NCBI RefSeq assembly: GCF_900090315.1
Contig: NZ_FMHZ01000002.1
Span: forward strand, 186,001 to 250,000
Reading direction: 5' to 3'
DNA length: 64,000 nucleotides
Origin: Micromonospora citrea
GTDB lineage: Bacteria; Actinomycetota; Actinomycetes; Mycobacteriales; Micromonosporaceae
Position numbers and translations under genes: made by a program. The notes beneath the pieces are model-generated. The model was not told the origin of the DNA and made no database searches. It saw only the letters and a list, made by a program, of their open reading frames with translations. Positions 42,913-51,845 of this stretch are shown here, piece after piece (within the stretch, counting starts at the first letter, position 1; each line of letters opens with the position of its first letter).

Positions 42913-43758
42913 TCACTTGACGACCGAGCGGAGCCGGTCGTGCAGCGTCTTCGACATCGAGATCGCCACGGCCAGGTCCGGCTCGCAGATCTCCAGGTAG
43001 TGGTTCCCCCGGGCCACGTAGAGCTGGTACTGCTCGATGGTGTGGTCCCCGTCGGTCGCGGCGGCCCGCACGTCCTCGTCGCAGGTCCAGCCGGCCGCGA
43101 CGACGGCCGCCGCCGCCTCGGCCCGGCAGCTGTCCGCGACCAGCTGGTCGAACTGCTGCTGGGTCAGGCCCGTGAACGTGATGGTCGACTGCAGGCCGTA
43201 CGTCGTCGCCCCCTCCAACTCGGGCACGGGCACCTCGGTGAGCTGGATCGTGGCGCGGATCTTCTGAGATTCCCAGGTCATGGTGCCGGAGGTGCAGGTG
43301 CCCGCCACCTCGCGGAGGCGGGCGAGATCAAGCCCGTCGGGCAGCTGCGCCACCGTCGCGGTGAACCTGTTGGCGGCGCCCTTCTCGGATCCGCGTCGAC
43401 TGCCGACCTGGATCCACCCGACGCCGGCCGCACCCTGCTCGCCGACGGCCAGTTGCAGGGAACCCAGGCAGGCCACGGGCTCGACGGTGACCTGCGGATC
43501 GGGCGCGAACATCCGCGACGCGTCGGTCAGGGACATCTCCACCAGCTCGGTTCCCTCGGGGTGGTCGGTCTTGGGCAGCAGGACCTCCCGGAGCCCGTCC
43601 TCCGACAGCGCCGGCACGGCCCGTGCGGCGGTCGCCGCGGCCAGCGCCACCCGCTCGGATTCCGTGACGCGGTGGTTCGCCCCCACGGCGATGAGCGCAG
43701 CCGCCACCAGGAGCAGCACTGCGCCGGCCGCCCCCAGGGCACGACGGTTTGTCAGCAT
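42913..43758 (-). CDS. Exported or membrane-anchored protein of unknown function
   Basis: A 281-residue protein with one N-terminal hydrophobic segment (LGAAGAVLLLVAAALIAVGA), then a soluble extracytoplasmic domain with four or more Cys. The order (cysteines in VACLGSLQ, AGTCTSGTM, DSCRAEAA and GWTCDED) resembles PknH-like sensor domains of actinobacteria. No lipobox. It stands alone between the GNAT and the damaged sigma factor gene. Confidence 0.7.
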   Translation of the reverse strand: MLTNRRALGAAGAVLLLVAAALIAVGANHRVTESERVALAAATAARAVPALSEDGLREVLLPKTDHPEGTELVEMSLTDASRMFAPDPQVTVEPVACLGSLQLAVGEQGAAGVGWIQVGSRRGSEKGAANRFTATVAQLPDGLDLARLREVAGTCTSGTMTWESQKIRATIQLTEVPVPELEGATTYGLQSTITFTGLTQQQFDQLVADSCRAEAAAAVVAAGWTCDEDVRAAATDGDHTIEQYQLYVARGNHYLEICEPDLAVAISMSKTLHDRLRSVVK

Positions 43759-43868
43759 GGCACGCCTCCGTTTGCCGGGTGTTGCGGGTTTAGGTGCACC
43801 AGCCAGCAGTACCGCAGACAGACATTGATCGCTATATATTTGTCAAGTAACTGCCGCAGTTTCGCGGA

Positions 43869-44743
43869 TCACCACGGGTCGGGCAGGTCCATGAGCGCGA
43901 GTACGGCCGGATCGACCACGGCGGTGACCTCGGTGATGCGCCCGTCGGCGACGGTGAAGGTGAGCAGGGAGAGCGGGGTGCCGTCCTCGTTCCAGGAGAT
44001 CACGCCGGGCCGGCCGTCGACGCTCGCCGCACGTCCTCGTGCCGCGCCGGCCGCCACTCGCGCCCGCGTGGCGACCTCGGTGGCTCCGAGGGTGACGAAC
44101 CGACCGTCGGGGGTGTGGACGGTGAGCTTCACGTCGGGATGGAGGACCTCCAGCAACCGCTCGAACCGACCGTCGTGGGCCGCGGCCAGGAAGGCGGCGA
44201 CCACCTCGCGTTCCTGTCGTCCGGTGCCTGCCGGCTGCTGGGCGGACCGCACCTTCCTGCGGGCGCGGCTGGTGAGCATCTTCGTCGCGTCGGCGGACTT
44301 GCCGAGAATCGCCCCGATCTCCTCGTGGGGCACGGCGAACACGTCGTGCAGCACGAACGCCAGTCGTTCGTTCGGGCGCAGCGAGTCGAGGACCGTGAGG
44401 AGCGCCAGCCCGACGGAGTCCCCGAGCGTCACGAGGTCTTCCGGTGCGGGAGCGTCGTCGAGTGTCACGGTGACGTCGGGCAGCCGGTCGTCGAAGGAGA
44501 CCTCCGGGCGGGTCCGGCCCGACCGCAGGACGTCGAGGCTGATTCGGCCGACCACGGTGGTCAGCCAGCCGCCGAGGTTGTCGATGGTGTCGGCATCCTG
44601 CCGGGAGAGGCGCGCCACGCCTCCTGGACCACGTCCTCGGCGTCGGCGTCGGATCCGAGCACCCGGTAGGCGACGGCTCGGAGCCGGGCACGGTGGGACT
44701 CGAAGGCATCCAGGATCGGGTCCGTGGGATGGGTGCCGGGCAT
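43869..44743 (-). pseudogene. ECF41-type (SigJ-like) sigma factor gene with a frameshift
   Basis: The N-terminal frame starts at ATG 44743 and encodes region 2 (ILDAFESHRARLRAVAYRVLGSDADAEDVVQEAW). It then runs out of frame near 44610. The following frame continues exactly where the family would: RLSRQDADTIDNLGGWLTTVVGRISLDVLRSG, region 4 (LRPNERLAFVLHDVFAVPHEEIGAILGKSADATKMLTSRARR) and the SnoaL-like C-terminal extension of ECF41 factors. One missing base at GCGTGG|CGCGCC (a lost G) explains the break. Either a mutation or a sequencing error. The divergent neighbour is the partner typical of ECF41. Confidence 0.85.
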
Positions 44744-44829
44744 GTTGTTACCTCCTGGGAGCCGCTCACGTCACAGGGATGACGGGCAGCAGCCCGACAA
44801 CGTAACCCGACGAAGGAGAGCACCCTCGC

Positions 44830-45288
44830 ATGGAAAGCCGGCTCAAGAACACGAACACGGGCAACCCCGCCGTGTGGACCGGGATCCAGCACCTCCAGAA
44901 GGCGATCGCCGCAGGTGGCGTCGACCCGAAGCTGCTCGCGCTGGTGCACCTGCGCGTCAGCCAGATCAACAGCTGCTCGGCGTGCGTCCACGCCAGTGTC
45001 GCCGGAGGAAAGCGGGCTGGCGACACCGACGAGCGGCTGCACAACGTCGCGGCGTGGCGTGAGGCGCCGTTCTACACCGACGCGGAGCGCGCGGCGCTGA
45101 CGCTGGCCGAGGCCGCCACCAGGCTGCAGGACGGCGCGGAGGGCGTCACCGACGAGATCTGGGACGAGGTCAACGCCCATTTCACCGAGGAGCAGATCGG
45201 CGCACTCAACCTGGAGATCGCACTGACCAACTTCTTCAACCGGATCAACCGCACCATCAAGGAACCCGCCGGAAGGACCTGGGGCTGA
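44830..45288 (+). CDS. Carboxymuconolactone decarboxylase/AhpD-like protein
   Basis: A 152-residue helical protein of the AhpD/CMD family. The redox pair is C49-S-A-C52 in INSCSACVHAS, with the downstream His, as in alkylhydroperoxidase AhpD. Genes of this kind are the usual regulatory target next to ECF41 sigma factors, and here the two are divergent with an 86-base gap. AAGGAG precedes ATG 44830. Confidence 0.92.
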   Translation: MESRLKNTNTGNPAVWTGIQHLQKAIAAGGVDPKLLALVHLRVSQINSCSACVHASVAGGKRAGDTDERLHNVAAWREAPFYTDAERAALTLAEAATRLQDGAEGVTDEIWDEVNAHFTEEQIGALNLEIALTNFFNRINRTIKEPAGRTWG

Positions 45289-45499
45289 ACCCGGCATGAC
45301 GCCCGCCCCGACCGCGCGGCGGGGCCGGCTCGCCGGGAGATCCTGCGTCTCCCGGCGAGCCTGCGGCGGATCGCCGGTCCGCCTTCGTTCGGCTGCTGGT
45401 CGCCGGCCGCCATCGACACGCCCGCCTGAGCGTGCCGGCCGGGCGGCCGACGCCGGCGGCGGGTACGGGCCGGTGGCCGCCTCCACTAGGCTTCGGCGC

Positions 45500-46672
45500 A
45501 TGGCGAGGTCGCGGTGGCATGGCCCGGTGGCGGACACGGTCGTGGTGCTCGCCGTCGGTCTGGTCGCCCTCGTCGGCCTGATCGTGCAGTCGCGCGGCGT
45601 CGACGCCGCCGCGGAGTGGGCGGCGCTGATCGCCGTGCTGGCCGCCTCCGGCGCGCTGTACGTCCGGCGCCGCCACCCGGTGGCGGTGGGCGTGGTGGCG
45701 CTGGCCGCCGTCGGCGCGTACGGGGTTCTGCTGCACCGGCCCGGGCCGATCATGCTGGTGTTCGTCGTGGCGCTCTACACCGTCGTAGACGAGGGGCACC
45801 TCGCGGTCGCCATCGGCCTCGGTCTCGGCTCGGTGCTCGCCTTCGCCGTCGCGGACAGCTACCACAGGACGGCCGACAGCGCGAACGGGGCGACGCTGCT
45901 GCACGCCGGTTGGCTCGTCGCGGTCATCGTCGGCGTGACCCGCAACCGCCGGGCCTACCTGGCCGAGGCGCAGGCCCGGGCGGCCGCCGCCGAGCAGCGG
46001 ACGGCCGAGGAGTCCAGACGCCGGGCCACCGAGGAGCGGCTGCGTATCGCCCGCGAACTGCACGACGTGCTCGGGCACCACCTCTCGCTGATCAACGTGC
46101 AGGCCAGCGCCGCGCTGCACCGCCCGGACCCCGACCGCTCCGCGCAGGCGCTCACCGCGATCAAGCAGACGAGCAGGGAGACGCTGCGCGAGTTGCGTAC
46201 GACGCTGGGCATCCTGCGGCAGGAGGGCGAGGCGCCGACCGCGCCGGCACCCGGCCTGAGCGACCTGAACGAGCTGGTCGCGGCCGCCGGTCGGTCCGGG
46301 CTGGAGATCCGCACCGAGCTGGCCGGGACCCCGCCGCTGCCGCCGGAGGTCGACCTGGCGGCGTACCGGATCGTCCAGGAGTCGCTGACCAACGTGACCC
46401 GGCACGCGGGCGCGGCCGCCGCGGTGATCCGGGTCCGGCCCGACCGCGGCGACCTGCTGCTGGAGGTCGAGGACGACGGCACCGGCACACCCGGCCCGCC
46501 CGGCAACGGGATCGTCGGCATGGGCGAGCGGGCCCGGGCCCTCGGCGGTTCGCTGCACGCCGGTCCCGGGCCCGACGGCGGCTTCCGGGTGCGCGCCCGC
46601 CTGCCGCTGCGGCCCGACCCGGTGCCGGCGGGAGCGCCGGCGTCGCGAGCGGAGCCGGGGGACACGGCGTGA
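45500..46672 (+). CDS. NarL-type sensor histidine kinase
   Basis: A 390-residue histidine kinase. The N-terminal third has about four to five membrane segments (ADTVVVLAVGLVALVGLIVQ onwards), followed by the HisKA_3 dimerisation helix with phospho-His in IARELHDVLGHHLSLI. The HATPase domain shows N-box YRIVQESLTNVTRHAGA and GNGIVGMGERARALGG. Its stop overlaps the response-regulator start (GTGA). Stimulus unknown. Confidence 0.93.
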   Translation: MARSRWHGPVADTVVVLAVGLVALVGLIVQSRGVDAAAEWAALIAVLAASGALYVRRRHPVAVGVVALAAVGAYGVLLHRPGPIMLVFVVALYTVVDEGHLAVAIGLGLGSVLAFAVADSYHRTADSANGATLLHAGWLVAVIVGVTRNRRAYLAEAQARAAAAEQRTAEESRRRATEERLRIARELHDVLGHHLSLINVQASAALHRPDPDRSAQALTAIKQTSRETLRELRTTLGILRQEGEAPTAPAPGLSDLNELVAAAGRSGLEIRTELAGTPPLPPEVDLAAYRIVQESLTNVTRHAGAAAAVIRVRPDRGDLLLEVEDDGTGTPGPPGNGIVGMGERARALGGSLHAGPGPDGGFRVRARLPLRPDPVPAGAPASRAEPGDTA

Positions 46673-47331
46673 TCCGGCTGCTGCTCGCCGACGACCAGAC
46701 CCTGGTCCGCGCCGGATTCCGGTCCATCCTGGACGGCGAGGACGGCATCGAGGTGATCGGCGAGGCCGCCGACGGCGCCGAGGCGGTGCGGCTCACCCGG
46801 CAGCTACGGCCGGACGTCGTCCTCATGGACATCCGCATGCCCGGGACGGACGGCCTGGCCGCCACCCGGGAGATCACCGCCGGCTCGGACGTCCGCGTGA
46901 TCATCCTGACCACGTTCGACCTGGACGACTACGTCTACGACGCGCTGCGGGCCGGCGCGAGCGGGTTCCTGGTCAAGGACACCGAGCCGGCGGAGCTGAT
47001 CCACGGGGTGCGGGTGGTGGCGCGCGGCGACGCGCTCATCGCGCCGTCGATCACCCGCCGGCTGATCTCCGAGTTCGCCGCCCGCGCCACGCATCCGGAC
47101 CCGGGCCCGCGCCTGAGCGCGCTCACCGACCGGGAGCGCGAGGTGATGGCGCTGGTCGCGGCCGGCCTGTCCAACGACGAGATCGCGGCGCGGCTGGTGC
47201 TCAGCCCGGCCACCGCGAAGACGCACGTCAGCCGGATCATGACCAAGGCCCGGGTGCGGGACCGGGCCCAGCTGGTGATCCTGGCGTACGAGTCGGGCCT
47301 GACGGTTCCCGGCTGGCTCGCCCGCTCCTGA
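46669..47331 (+). CDS. NarL/LuxR-type response regulator
   Basis: A 220-residue response regulator. Receiver: LLLADDQTLVRAGFRSIL, phospho-Asp in VVLMDIRMPGTDGL, LTTFDLDDYVYDALRAGASGFLVKD. The C-terminal LuxR helix-turn-helix reads LTDREREVMALVAAGLSNDEIAARLVLSPATAKTHVSRIMTKARVRDRAQ. Translationally coupled to the kinase. A small membrane protein gene converges 83 bases downstream. Confidence 0.95.
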   Translation: MIRLLLADDQTLVRAGFRSILDGEDGIEVIGEAADGAEAVRLTRQLRPDVVLMDIRMPGTDGLAATREITAGSDVRVIILTTFDLDDYVYDALRAGASGFLVKDTEPAELIHGVRVVARGDALIAPSITRRLISEFAARATHPDPGPRLSALTDREREVMALVAAGLSNDEIAARLVLSPATAKTHVSRIMTKARVRDRAQLVILAYESGLTVPGWLARS

Positions 47332-47379
47332 CCCGCGCCCGTGGGCCCCCGACGGAGTGGACAAGACGCCGCCGCCGGG

Positions 47380-47411
47380 GCGTCGACCCGGCGCGGTGGC
47401 CGGGTCGACGC
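47380..47411. terminator. Bidirectional terminator hairpin
   Basis: GCGTCGACCCGG (47380-47391) pairs perfectly with CCGGGTCGACGC (47400-47411) around an 8-base loop. It sits 48 bases after the response-regulator stop and 3 bases before the end of the convergent gene. Confidence 0.75.
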
Positions 47412-47414
47412 GGG

Positions 47415-47846
47415 TCAGCCGGTCGGCCCGGTACGGCGGGAGCGCGCCAGCGCCAGCCCACCGATGACGACGCTGACGAGTCCCAGCACCAGGGCCGTGT
47501 AGGCCCCGCCCCGCCCGTTGCCGGTGCCGACGCCGCTGTCGGAGGTGGCCACGACCACCGCGGCCACGGCCAGGCCGATCAGCCCCGCCACCAGGGCCAC
47601 CGTGGCACCGAGTCGCCCCCGGGCGGTGCCGACCCGGCTGGTGGGGCGGGCCAGTGCGAGCCCGCCGACGATCGCGCCGGCCAGGCCCAGCACGGCGGCG
47701 ACGGCGGCCCCGAGTCGCCCGGCGCTCAGGGTGGTGGCGCTGGCGGCGGCCGGTTGGGTCGAGAGGTGGGCGGCCGCCGGTGCGGCGATCCCGAACGCCC
47801 CGACCAGGGCGGCTGCGGCGGCGGTCAGCAGGTGACGCCCGTACAT
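47415..47846 (-). CDS. Small four-helix membrane protein
   Basis: A 143-residue membrane protein. A signal-like N-terminus (RHLLTAAAAALVGAFGIAAPAAA) is followed by three hydrophobic segments (GAAVAAVLGLAGAIVGGLALA, GATVALVAGLIGLAVAAVVVA, YTALVLGLVSVVIGGLALA). Two GGLALAR repeats suggest internal duplication. AAAGGGA precedes ATG 47846. Function unknown; it resembles small actinomycete membrane proteins found near two-component systems. Confidence 0.75.
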   Translation of the reverse strand: MYGRHLLTAAAAALVGAFGIAAPAAAHLSTQPAAASATTLSAGRLGAAVAAVLGLAGAIVGGLALARPTSRVGTARGRLGATVALVAGLIGLAVAAVVVATSDSGVGTGNGRGGAYTALVLGLVSVVIGGLALARSRRTGPTG

Positions 47847-48054
47847 GGTGGATCCCTTTCCTCGCGCGACGGCTACAGGCGGCAGCGTATGCACCGGGGT
47901 GGTCACGGGTCGTCATGCCGGAGTTGCCGCTTGACCTACCACCGGGGTCGTACGCGCTCGGGCTGCTGTACCGCCATGGTTGTCCCGCCCGGAGCCGACC
48001 CCTGCCTGTGGCACGGGCGCGGCGCCGGACGACGAGCCGACAGTTGCTGAGGTG

Positions 48055-48367
48055 TCAGTAGTGACGGCTCATGAGATCGGTGGCCCGACTCGGCCCACGG
48101 TGAGCGAAGAACCCCCACGGACGCGGCGTGGGGGCTGCCGCGCGGGCGGCGTGGTTGACGTGGGACGTCGTCCGGGTCGATCCGATCGACGCAGAAGACT
48201 ATCTCCAGATGGGAGAAGCCCTCCAGACCGAGCAGCGCCGTCTCCGGACAGGACCGGCCGTCCAGCCGGATCACCGCTCGGACGTCGTGCCAGTCGTCTT
48301 CGAAGGCTCCGCTTCGGCCGCCGACCACCTGGCCGATCGGTCGTAGCGTGAGGGTTTCCGAGGACAC
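48055..48367 (-). pseudogene. TrmO/TsaA-like (tRNA m6t6A methyltransferase) relic
   Basis: The minus-strand frame from GTG 48367 begins LRPIGQVVGGRSGAFEDDWH and continues AVIRLDGR and LGLEGFSHLEIVFCVDRIDP, matching the N-terminal half of TrmO/TsaA proteins. Near 48110 similarity jumps to another frame, which reads FAHRGPSRATDLMSRHY and stops at 48055. Intact proteins have FAxRxPxRPNxIGxSxC and 40-60 further residues. So a frameshift plus loss of the C-terminus is visible. Region 47847-48054 holds no other gene. Confidence 0.7.
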
Positions 48368-48380
48368 GGGGGTCTCCGCT

Positions 48381-49152
48381 CTACGGTCGGCCGAGTGTGC
48401 CGCGGCGCTTGGCAAGGTGTTCGAGCCGGTTGAACAGGATGATGCCGGCGGCGGTGATGAGCAGCGGCTGGGCGAGGAGCCAACCGAGGCCCCAGCCGCT
48501 CGGCAGGGCGGTCAGGGAGTGGCCGCCGAGCAGGATGTCGCGCATGGCCTCGAGACCGGGTGCGATCGGCACGGCCAGCCGGCTGAGGACGGCAACTCAG
48601 GGTGCCGCCGGCGATGGCGTAGAGGGCCACGGAGAGCTGGGTGATGATCTCGATGCGCTTGAACACCAGTGTCAGGCCGCACAGGATGAGCGCCAACCCG
48701 CAGGTGCCCAGCACGATGGCGGCCAGTGGCACGATCACTCGGAAGTCGAAGGGCACGCGCCCTCCCCGTAGGGTGATGGCGGTGGCCCCGGTGGCCAGGA
48801 CGGCCAGTGCGGTGGGCAGCGCGGAGATCGCGGCGACAACCTGCCGGCCGAGGATGAGCGCGGCCGAGGGCAGCGGGGTGAGATAGGTCTGTTCCAGCAC
48901 CCCGGACTGGATGTCGCCCAGGTAGCTCCAGAAGACGCGGTTGACCTGCTCGTGGATGAACGTCAACGCCATCATGCCGAGCAGGGTCGGCAACAGCAGT
49001 TCGGCGCGGAGCTGCCCGCGACCCATGAACAGGACGATGAGCAGGTAGAAGACGGGAAACGTGATCAGTTGGATGAGGACCTCGCGCCATGCCGCGACGA
49101 GGTTCAGCAGGCCCTTGCGTACTTCTGCGGCGAAGCCGCGGGCGAAGGTCAT
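48381..49152 (-). pseudogene. ABC-2 type permease gene with a one-base frameshift
   Basis: From ATG 49152 the product is a six-helix ABC-2 exporter permease (VLIQLITFPVFYLLIVLFMG, LLPTLLGMMALTFIHEQVNRVFW, GVLEQTYLTPLPSAALILGRQ). Near 48598 the frame breaks after AIAGGTLS. The next frame resumes AVLSRLAVPIAPGLEAMRDI and ends LFNRLEHLAKRRGTLGRP, stop at 48381. One extra T (AGTTGCC instead of AGTGCC) accounts for it. ATG overlaps the upstream permease stop (ATGA), showing they were an operon. Confidence 0.85.
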
Positions 49153-49525
49153 GACGGCTCCCGCAGGGCGCGACGGTGGTTGCGGACGAAGACCAGGCCG
49201 CTGACGGTGATGAGCGCGGCGGTGTGGACGACCAGCCAGGGCAGCGTGCCGCCGGTCCAGCACTCGGCCAGGGTGCGCCCGTCGAACAGGATCTCGCTGA
49301 CCGCCTCGATGCCCAGCGTGGTGGGCAGGAGCCTGGCGACGGCGGCCAGCCAGTCCGGATAGAAGGCCAGGGGCAGGAACGAACCGTTGAGCAGCAGCAC
49401 CAGCGACGTCAGCAGCGACTGCAGGGCACCGATCATCGGCGCACGCAGGGCGAGCGCGGCCAGCAGGAAGGTGAAGGCCAGCACGTTGACTCCCAGCAGC
49501 AGTGCGGGCAGGACCCCGGAGCATC
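49149..49525 (-). pseudogene. ABC-2 permease truncated at a junction
   Basis: Only the C-terminal half of an ABC-2 permease is left: LGVNVLAFTFLLAALALRAP, SLVLLLNGSFLPLAFYPDWLAAVARLLP, then EAVSEILFDGRTLAECWTGG and a final helix. Upstream of about 49525 the sequence becomes the 5' end of the oppositely oriented TetR gene. The N-terminal half and the ATPase gene expected with it are missing, as after a deletion or rearrangement. Confidence 0.8.
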
Positions 49526-50095
49526 CTTCAGGCGGCACTCGAACTGTTCATGCGCGACGGCTACGGCGCGACGAACCTGCAGGACGTCGCCGACCGGGCC
49601 GAGGTCGCCGTCCAGACGATCTACTTCGTCTTCGGCAACAAGCGCGCCTTGCTCAAGGAACTGGTCGACGTCACCATCGCCGGCGACGACCAGCCGGGCG
49701 CCACGATGAACCGACGGTGGTACACCGACGCGCTCGCCGCCGAGACGGCCCGGGACATGCTCCGTGCGTACGTCGCGGGCACCGCGTCCGTCCTCGAGCG
49801 GGCCGCGCCGATCGGCAGGATGCTCCAGGCCGCGGCAGCGAGCGACCCGGAGGTCGCCGCGCTATGGCCACAGGACGTCGATCCGCGCTACGTCGTCCAG
49901 CGCGCGGCGGCCGAGGCACTCACCGGCAAGCCCGGCGCACGCCCGGACGTCGCTGTGGAGCAGGCCGCCGATCTGCTGTACGGGCTGCTCAGCCCGGAGC
50001 TGTACCTGCTGTTCGTACGCGAACGTGGCTGGCCGGCAGAGCGATGGCAGCAATGGGTCGGCGAGACCCTGCACGCCCAACTCTGCACCGACTGA
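49502..50095 (+). CDS. TetR-family regulator, 5' end altered
   Basis: A 197-residue TetR protein with HTH ILQAALELFMRDGYGATNLQDVADRAEVAVQTIYFVFGNKRALLKELVD. The usual charged 10-15 residues before the first helix are replaced by MRAGPR, encoded by bases that also belong to the truncated permease gene on the other strand. So the gene was joined to that locus by the same event. The helix-turn-helix is complete and the protein may still work. No ribosome site precedes GTG 49502. Confidence 0.75.
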   Translation: MRAGPRSILQAALELFMRDGYGATNLQDVADRAEVAVQTIYFVFGNKRALLKELVDVTIAGDDQPGATMNRRWYTDALAAETARDMLRAYVAGTASVLERAAPIGRMLQAAAASDPEVAALWPQDVDPRYVVQRAAAEALTGKPGARPDVAVEQAADLLYGLLSPELYLLFVRERGWPAERWQQWVGETLHAQLCTD

Positions 50096-50231
50096 CCACT
50101 GAACGGCATCCGATCCGGACGACGAAACCCGGCGGCACCGGCCAGGGAGAAAGCCCGCCGGAGCGTCGCGCACGGTTGGCGGGTCGAACCGTCGCGTGAC
50201 CGCAGTCGTGGTCACCAGCATTCCGGCCAGC

Positions 50232-50251
50232 CTCCCCGGGCGCCCGGGGAG
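50232..50251. terminator. Palindromic terminator between convergent genes
   Basis: CTCCCCGGGCGCCCGGGGAG is a perfect 20-bp palindrome able to form a tight hairpin, 136 bases after the TetR stop and 21 bases before the end of the convergent HxlR gene. Confidence 0.65.
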
Positions 50252-50272
50252 ACGTCTTCCGACCCGGAGCCC

Positions 50273-50794
50273 CTAGCCTGCGGAGGCGGCGCGTTCGTAG
50301 GCCGCGGTGAGTTGGGCGAGGACGCCGTCGGCGGGTTGCGGACGTCCTTCGAGGTGCGTGGCGCGGAGTTCGTCCATGAACCTGTCCCACATCTGCGGGC
50401 CGCCGTCGGCGAGCAGGTGGGCGCGGATCGACAGCTCGGGCGACGTGGGGAGCCACCGGGAGCCCCAGGCGCCGAGGTGCGCCATGAGCGGAACGAGTTC
50501 GATCGCGGCCTCGGTGAGGCGGTAGTCGATCTTCTGTCGGTGGTTCGGGTCGTCGTGGCGGCTGAGCAGCCCCGCGTCCACGAGCTTCGACAGGCGGCTG
50601 GCGAGGATGTTCGACGCGATGCCCTCGACCGAGTTCGTGAGCAGTTCGCGGAAGTGCCGGTGGCCGCCGAACATGACGTCGCGCAGCACGACCAGGCTCC
50701 AGCGGTCGCCCAGCAGCTCGACGGTCAGGTTGATTGGGCACCCCGACTTCCCCTTCGGCACCGGCAGGCGGCCGTCACCCACTGGTTGCAGCAT
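50273..50794 (-). CDS. HxlR-family regulator
   Basis: A 173-residue winged-helix regulator. The HxlR core is clear: GCPINLTVELLGDRWSLVVLRDVMFGGHRHFRELLTNSVEGIASNILASRLSKLVDAGLLSR, with the conserved redox-type Cys28. It is divergent from the RibD-like reductase across 72 bases containing TGCAATC/GATTGCA, consistent with control of both. Confidence 0.93.
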   Translation of the reverse strand: MLQPVGDGRLPVPKGKSGCPINLTVELLGDRWSLVVLRDVMFGGHRHFRELLTNSVEGIASNILASRLSKLVDAGLLSRHDDPNHRQKIDYRLTEAAIELVPLMAHLGAWGSRWLPTSPELSIRAHLLADGGPQMWDRFMDELRATHLEGRPQPADGVLAQLTAAYERAASAG

Positions 50795-50828
50795 GCAATC
50801 AGTGTAGTACGGTCGGTCCGATTGCAAT
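50794..50828. promoter_or_regulatory. HxlR operator candidate
   Basis: TGCAATC (50794-50800) and GATTGCA (50820-50826) form an inverted repeat with a 19-base spacer. The right arm is also inside the short palindrome ATTGCAAT (50821-50828). It overlaps the start codon of the HxlR gene and lies 40 bases before the reductase gene. Confidence 0.55.
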
Positions 50829-50866
50829 CCGCAACCGGAATCGCTCGCCGCTCCCGAGGAGGAGAC

Positions 50867-51511
50867 ATGCCGCAACTGCTGCGGGTGCAGTGCTTCAACG
50901 TGTCGCGTGACGGGTTCGGCGCCGGCGAGGGGCAGAGCCTGGAGCGCCCCTTCGGTCACGCCGACCCCGCCCTCATGTGGTCCTGGGCGGGCGCCACCGC
51001 CAGCTGGGTGAACCGTACCGAGCCCGGCGGCACCCGCGGCCTGGACGACTACATGACCCGCGACTTCAGACACAACATCGGGGCGGAGATCATGGGGCGC
51101 AACAAGTTCGGCCCGCAGCGCGGCCCCTGGGAGAACCACGACTGGCAGGGATGGTGGGGCGACAAGCCGCCGTTCCGCACGCCGGTCTTCGTGCTCACCC
51201 ACCACACGCGCCCGTCGTTCAGCCTGGCCGACACCACGTTCCACTTCCTCGACGCGAGCCCGGCCGAGGCACTGGCACAGGCGAAGCAGGCCGCCGCCGG
51301 TCGGGACGTGCGACTCGGCGGCGGGGTCGCCACCCTCCGCCAGTTCCTCGAGGCCGACCTGGTCGACACGATGCACATCGCCGTCGCACCCGTCGACCTG
51401 GGCCGAGGCGAACGGCTGTGGGAGAGCCACACCGAACTCCTCGACCGCTTCCACCTCGAGTCGGTGCCGAGCCCCAGCGGAGTCACCCACCTCCTGTTCT
51501 GGAGACGGTGA
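50867..51511 (+). CDS. RibD C-terminal/dihydrofolate-reductase-like protein
   Basis: A 214-residue NADPH-reductase-fold protein. Typical stretches: NVSRDGFGAGEG, TPVFVLTHHTRP, DVRLGGGVATLRQFLEADLVDTMHIAVAPVDLGRGERLW and a C-terminal THLLFWRR. Such proteins reduce unidentified substrates and are frequently paired with HxlR or similar regulators. GAGGAGG precedes ATG 50867. Confidence 0.9.
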   Translation: MPQLLRVQCFNVSRDGFGAGEGQSLERPFGHADPALMWSWAGATASWVNRTEPGGTRGLDDYMTRDFRHNIGAEIMGRNKFGPQRGPWENHDWQGWWGDKPPFRTPVFVLTHHTRPSFSLADTTFHFLDASPAEALAQAKQAAAGRDVRLGGGVATLRQFLEADLVDTMHIAVAPVDLGRGERLWESHTELLDRFHLESVPSPSGVTHLLFWRR

Positions 51512-51845
51512 CACCGACAGCGCACGTGGCGCGCGGCGCGCGCCGACCTGGCACGACGCCCCGGGTGTCGTCGACGGTCCGGCCCGGCCCCGGCCGCCGG
51601 CGGCTGGTCGGGTCGCATTACGAGACGTCGCCACCTCCGACGTCGACGGTCAACCGCGCCCATGGCATTGACATCGATCGTCGGATGTGATGCCTCGCCG
51701 AGCCCTTCGGCGTGACACGCAGCCCTTTCTCGGCGAGCCGGAAACAGAGCGCAATCAAGGGGTAGCGCATTGCTTCGTGTCGTTGGATAATTGCCGCCGA
51801 AGCACGATTGATCCCTCGTGCCGAAGCCGGATGAAAGGCTATTCC
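51512..51845 (+). other. Leader region of the biosynthetic cluster
   Basis: No gene is seen in these 334 bases. The second half (51660-51845) is clearly less GC-rich than the first. TTGACA at 51668-51673 is a consensus -35 without a convincing -10 at 16-18 bases. This is where the promoter of the five-gene forward unit should be. Confidence 0.4.

Noticed and set aside
44744..44829. An ECF41 promoter (TGTCACA with a CGTC -10) in front of the CMD gene
   Set aside because: GTCACA at 44770-44775 is present, but no CGTC-like element lies at the expected spacing; the match is too weak to list as a site.
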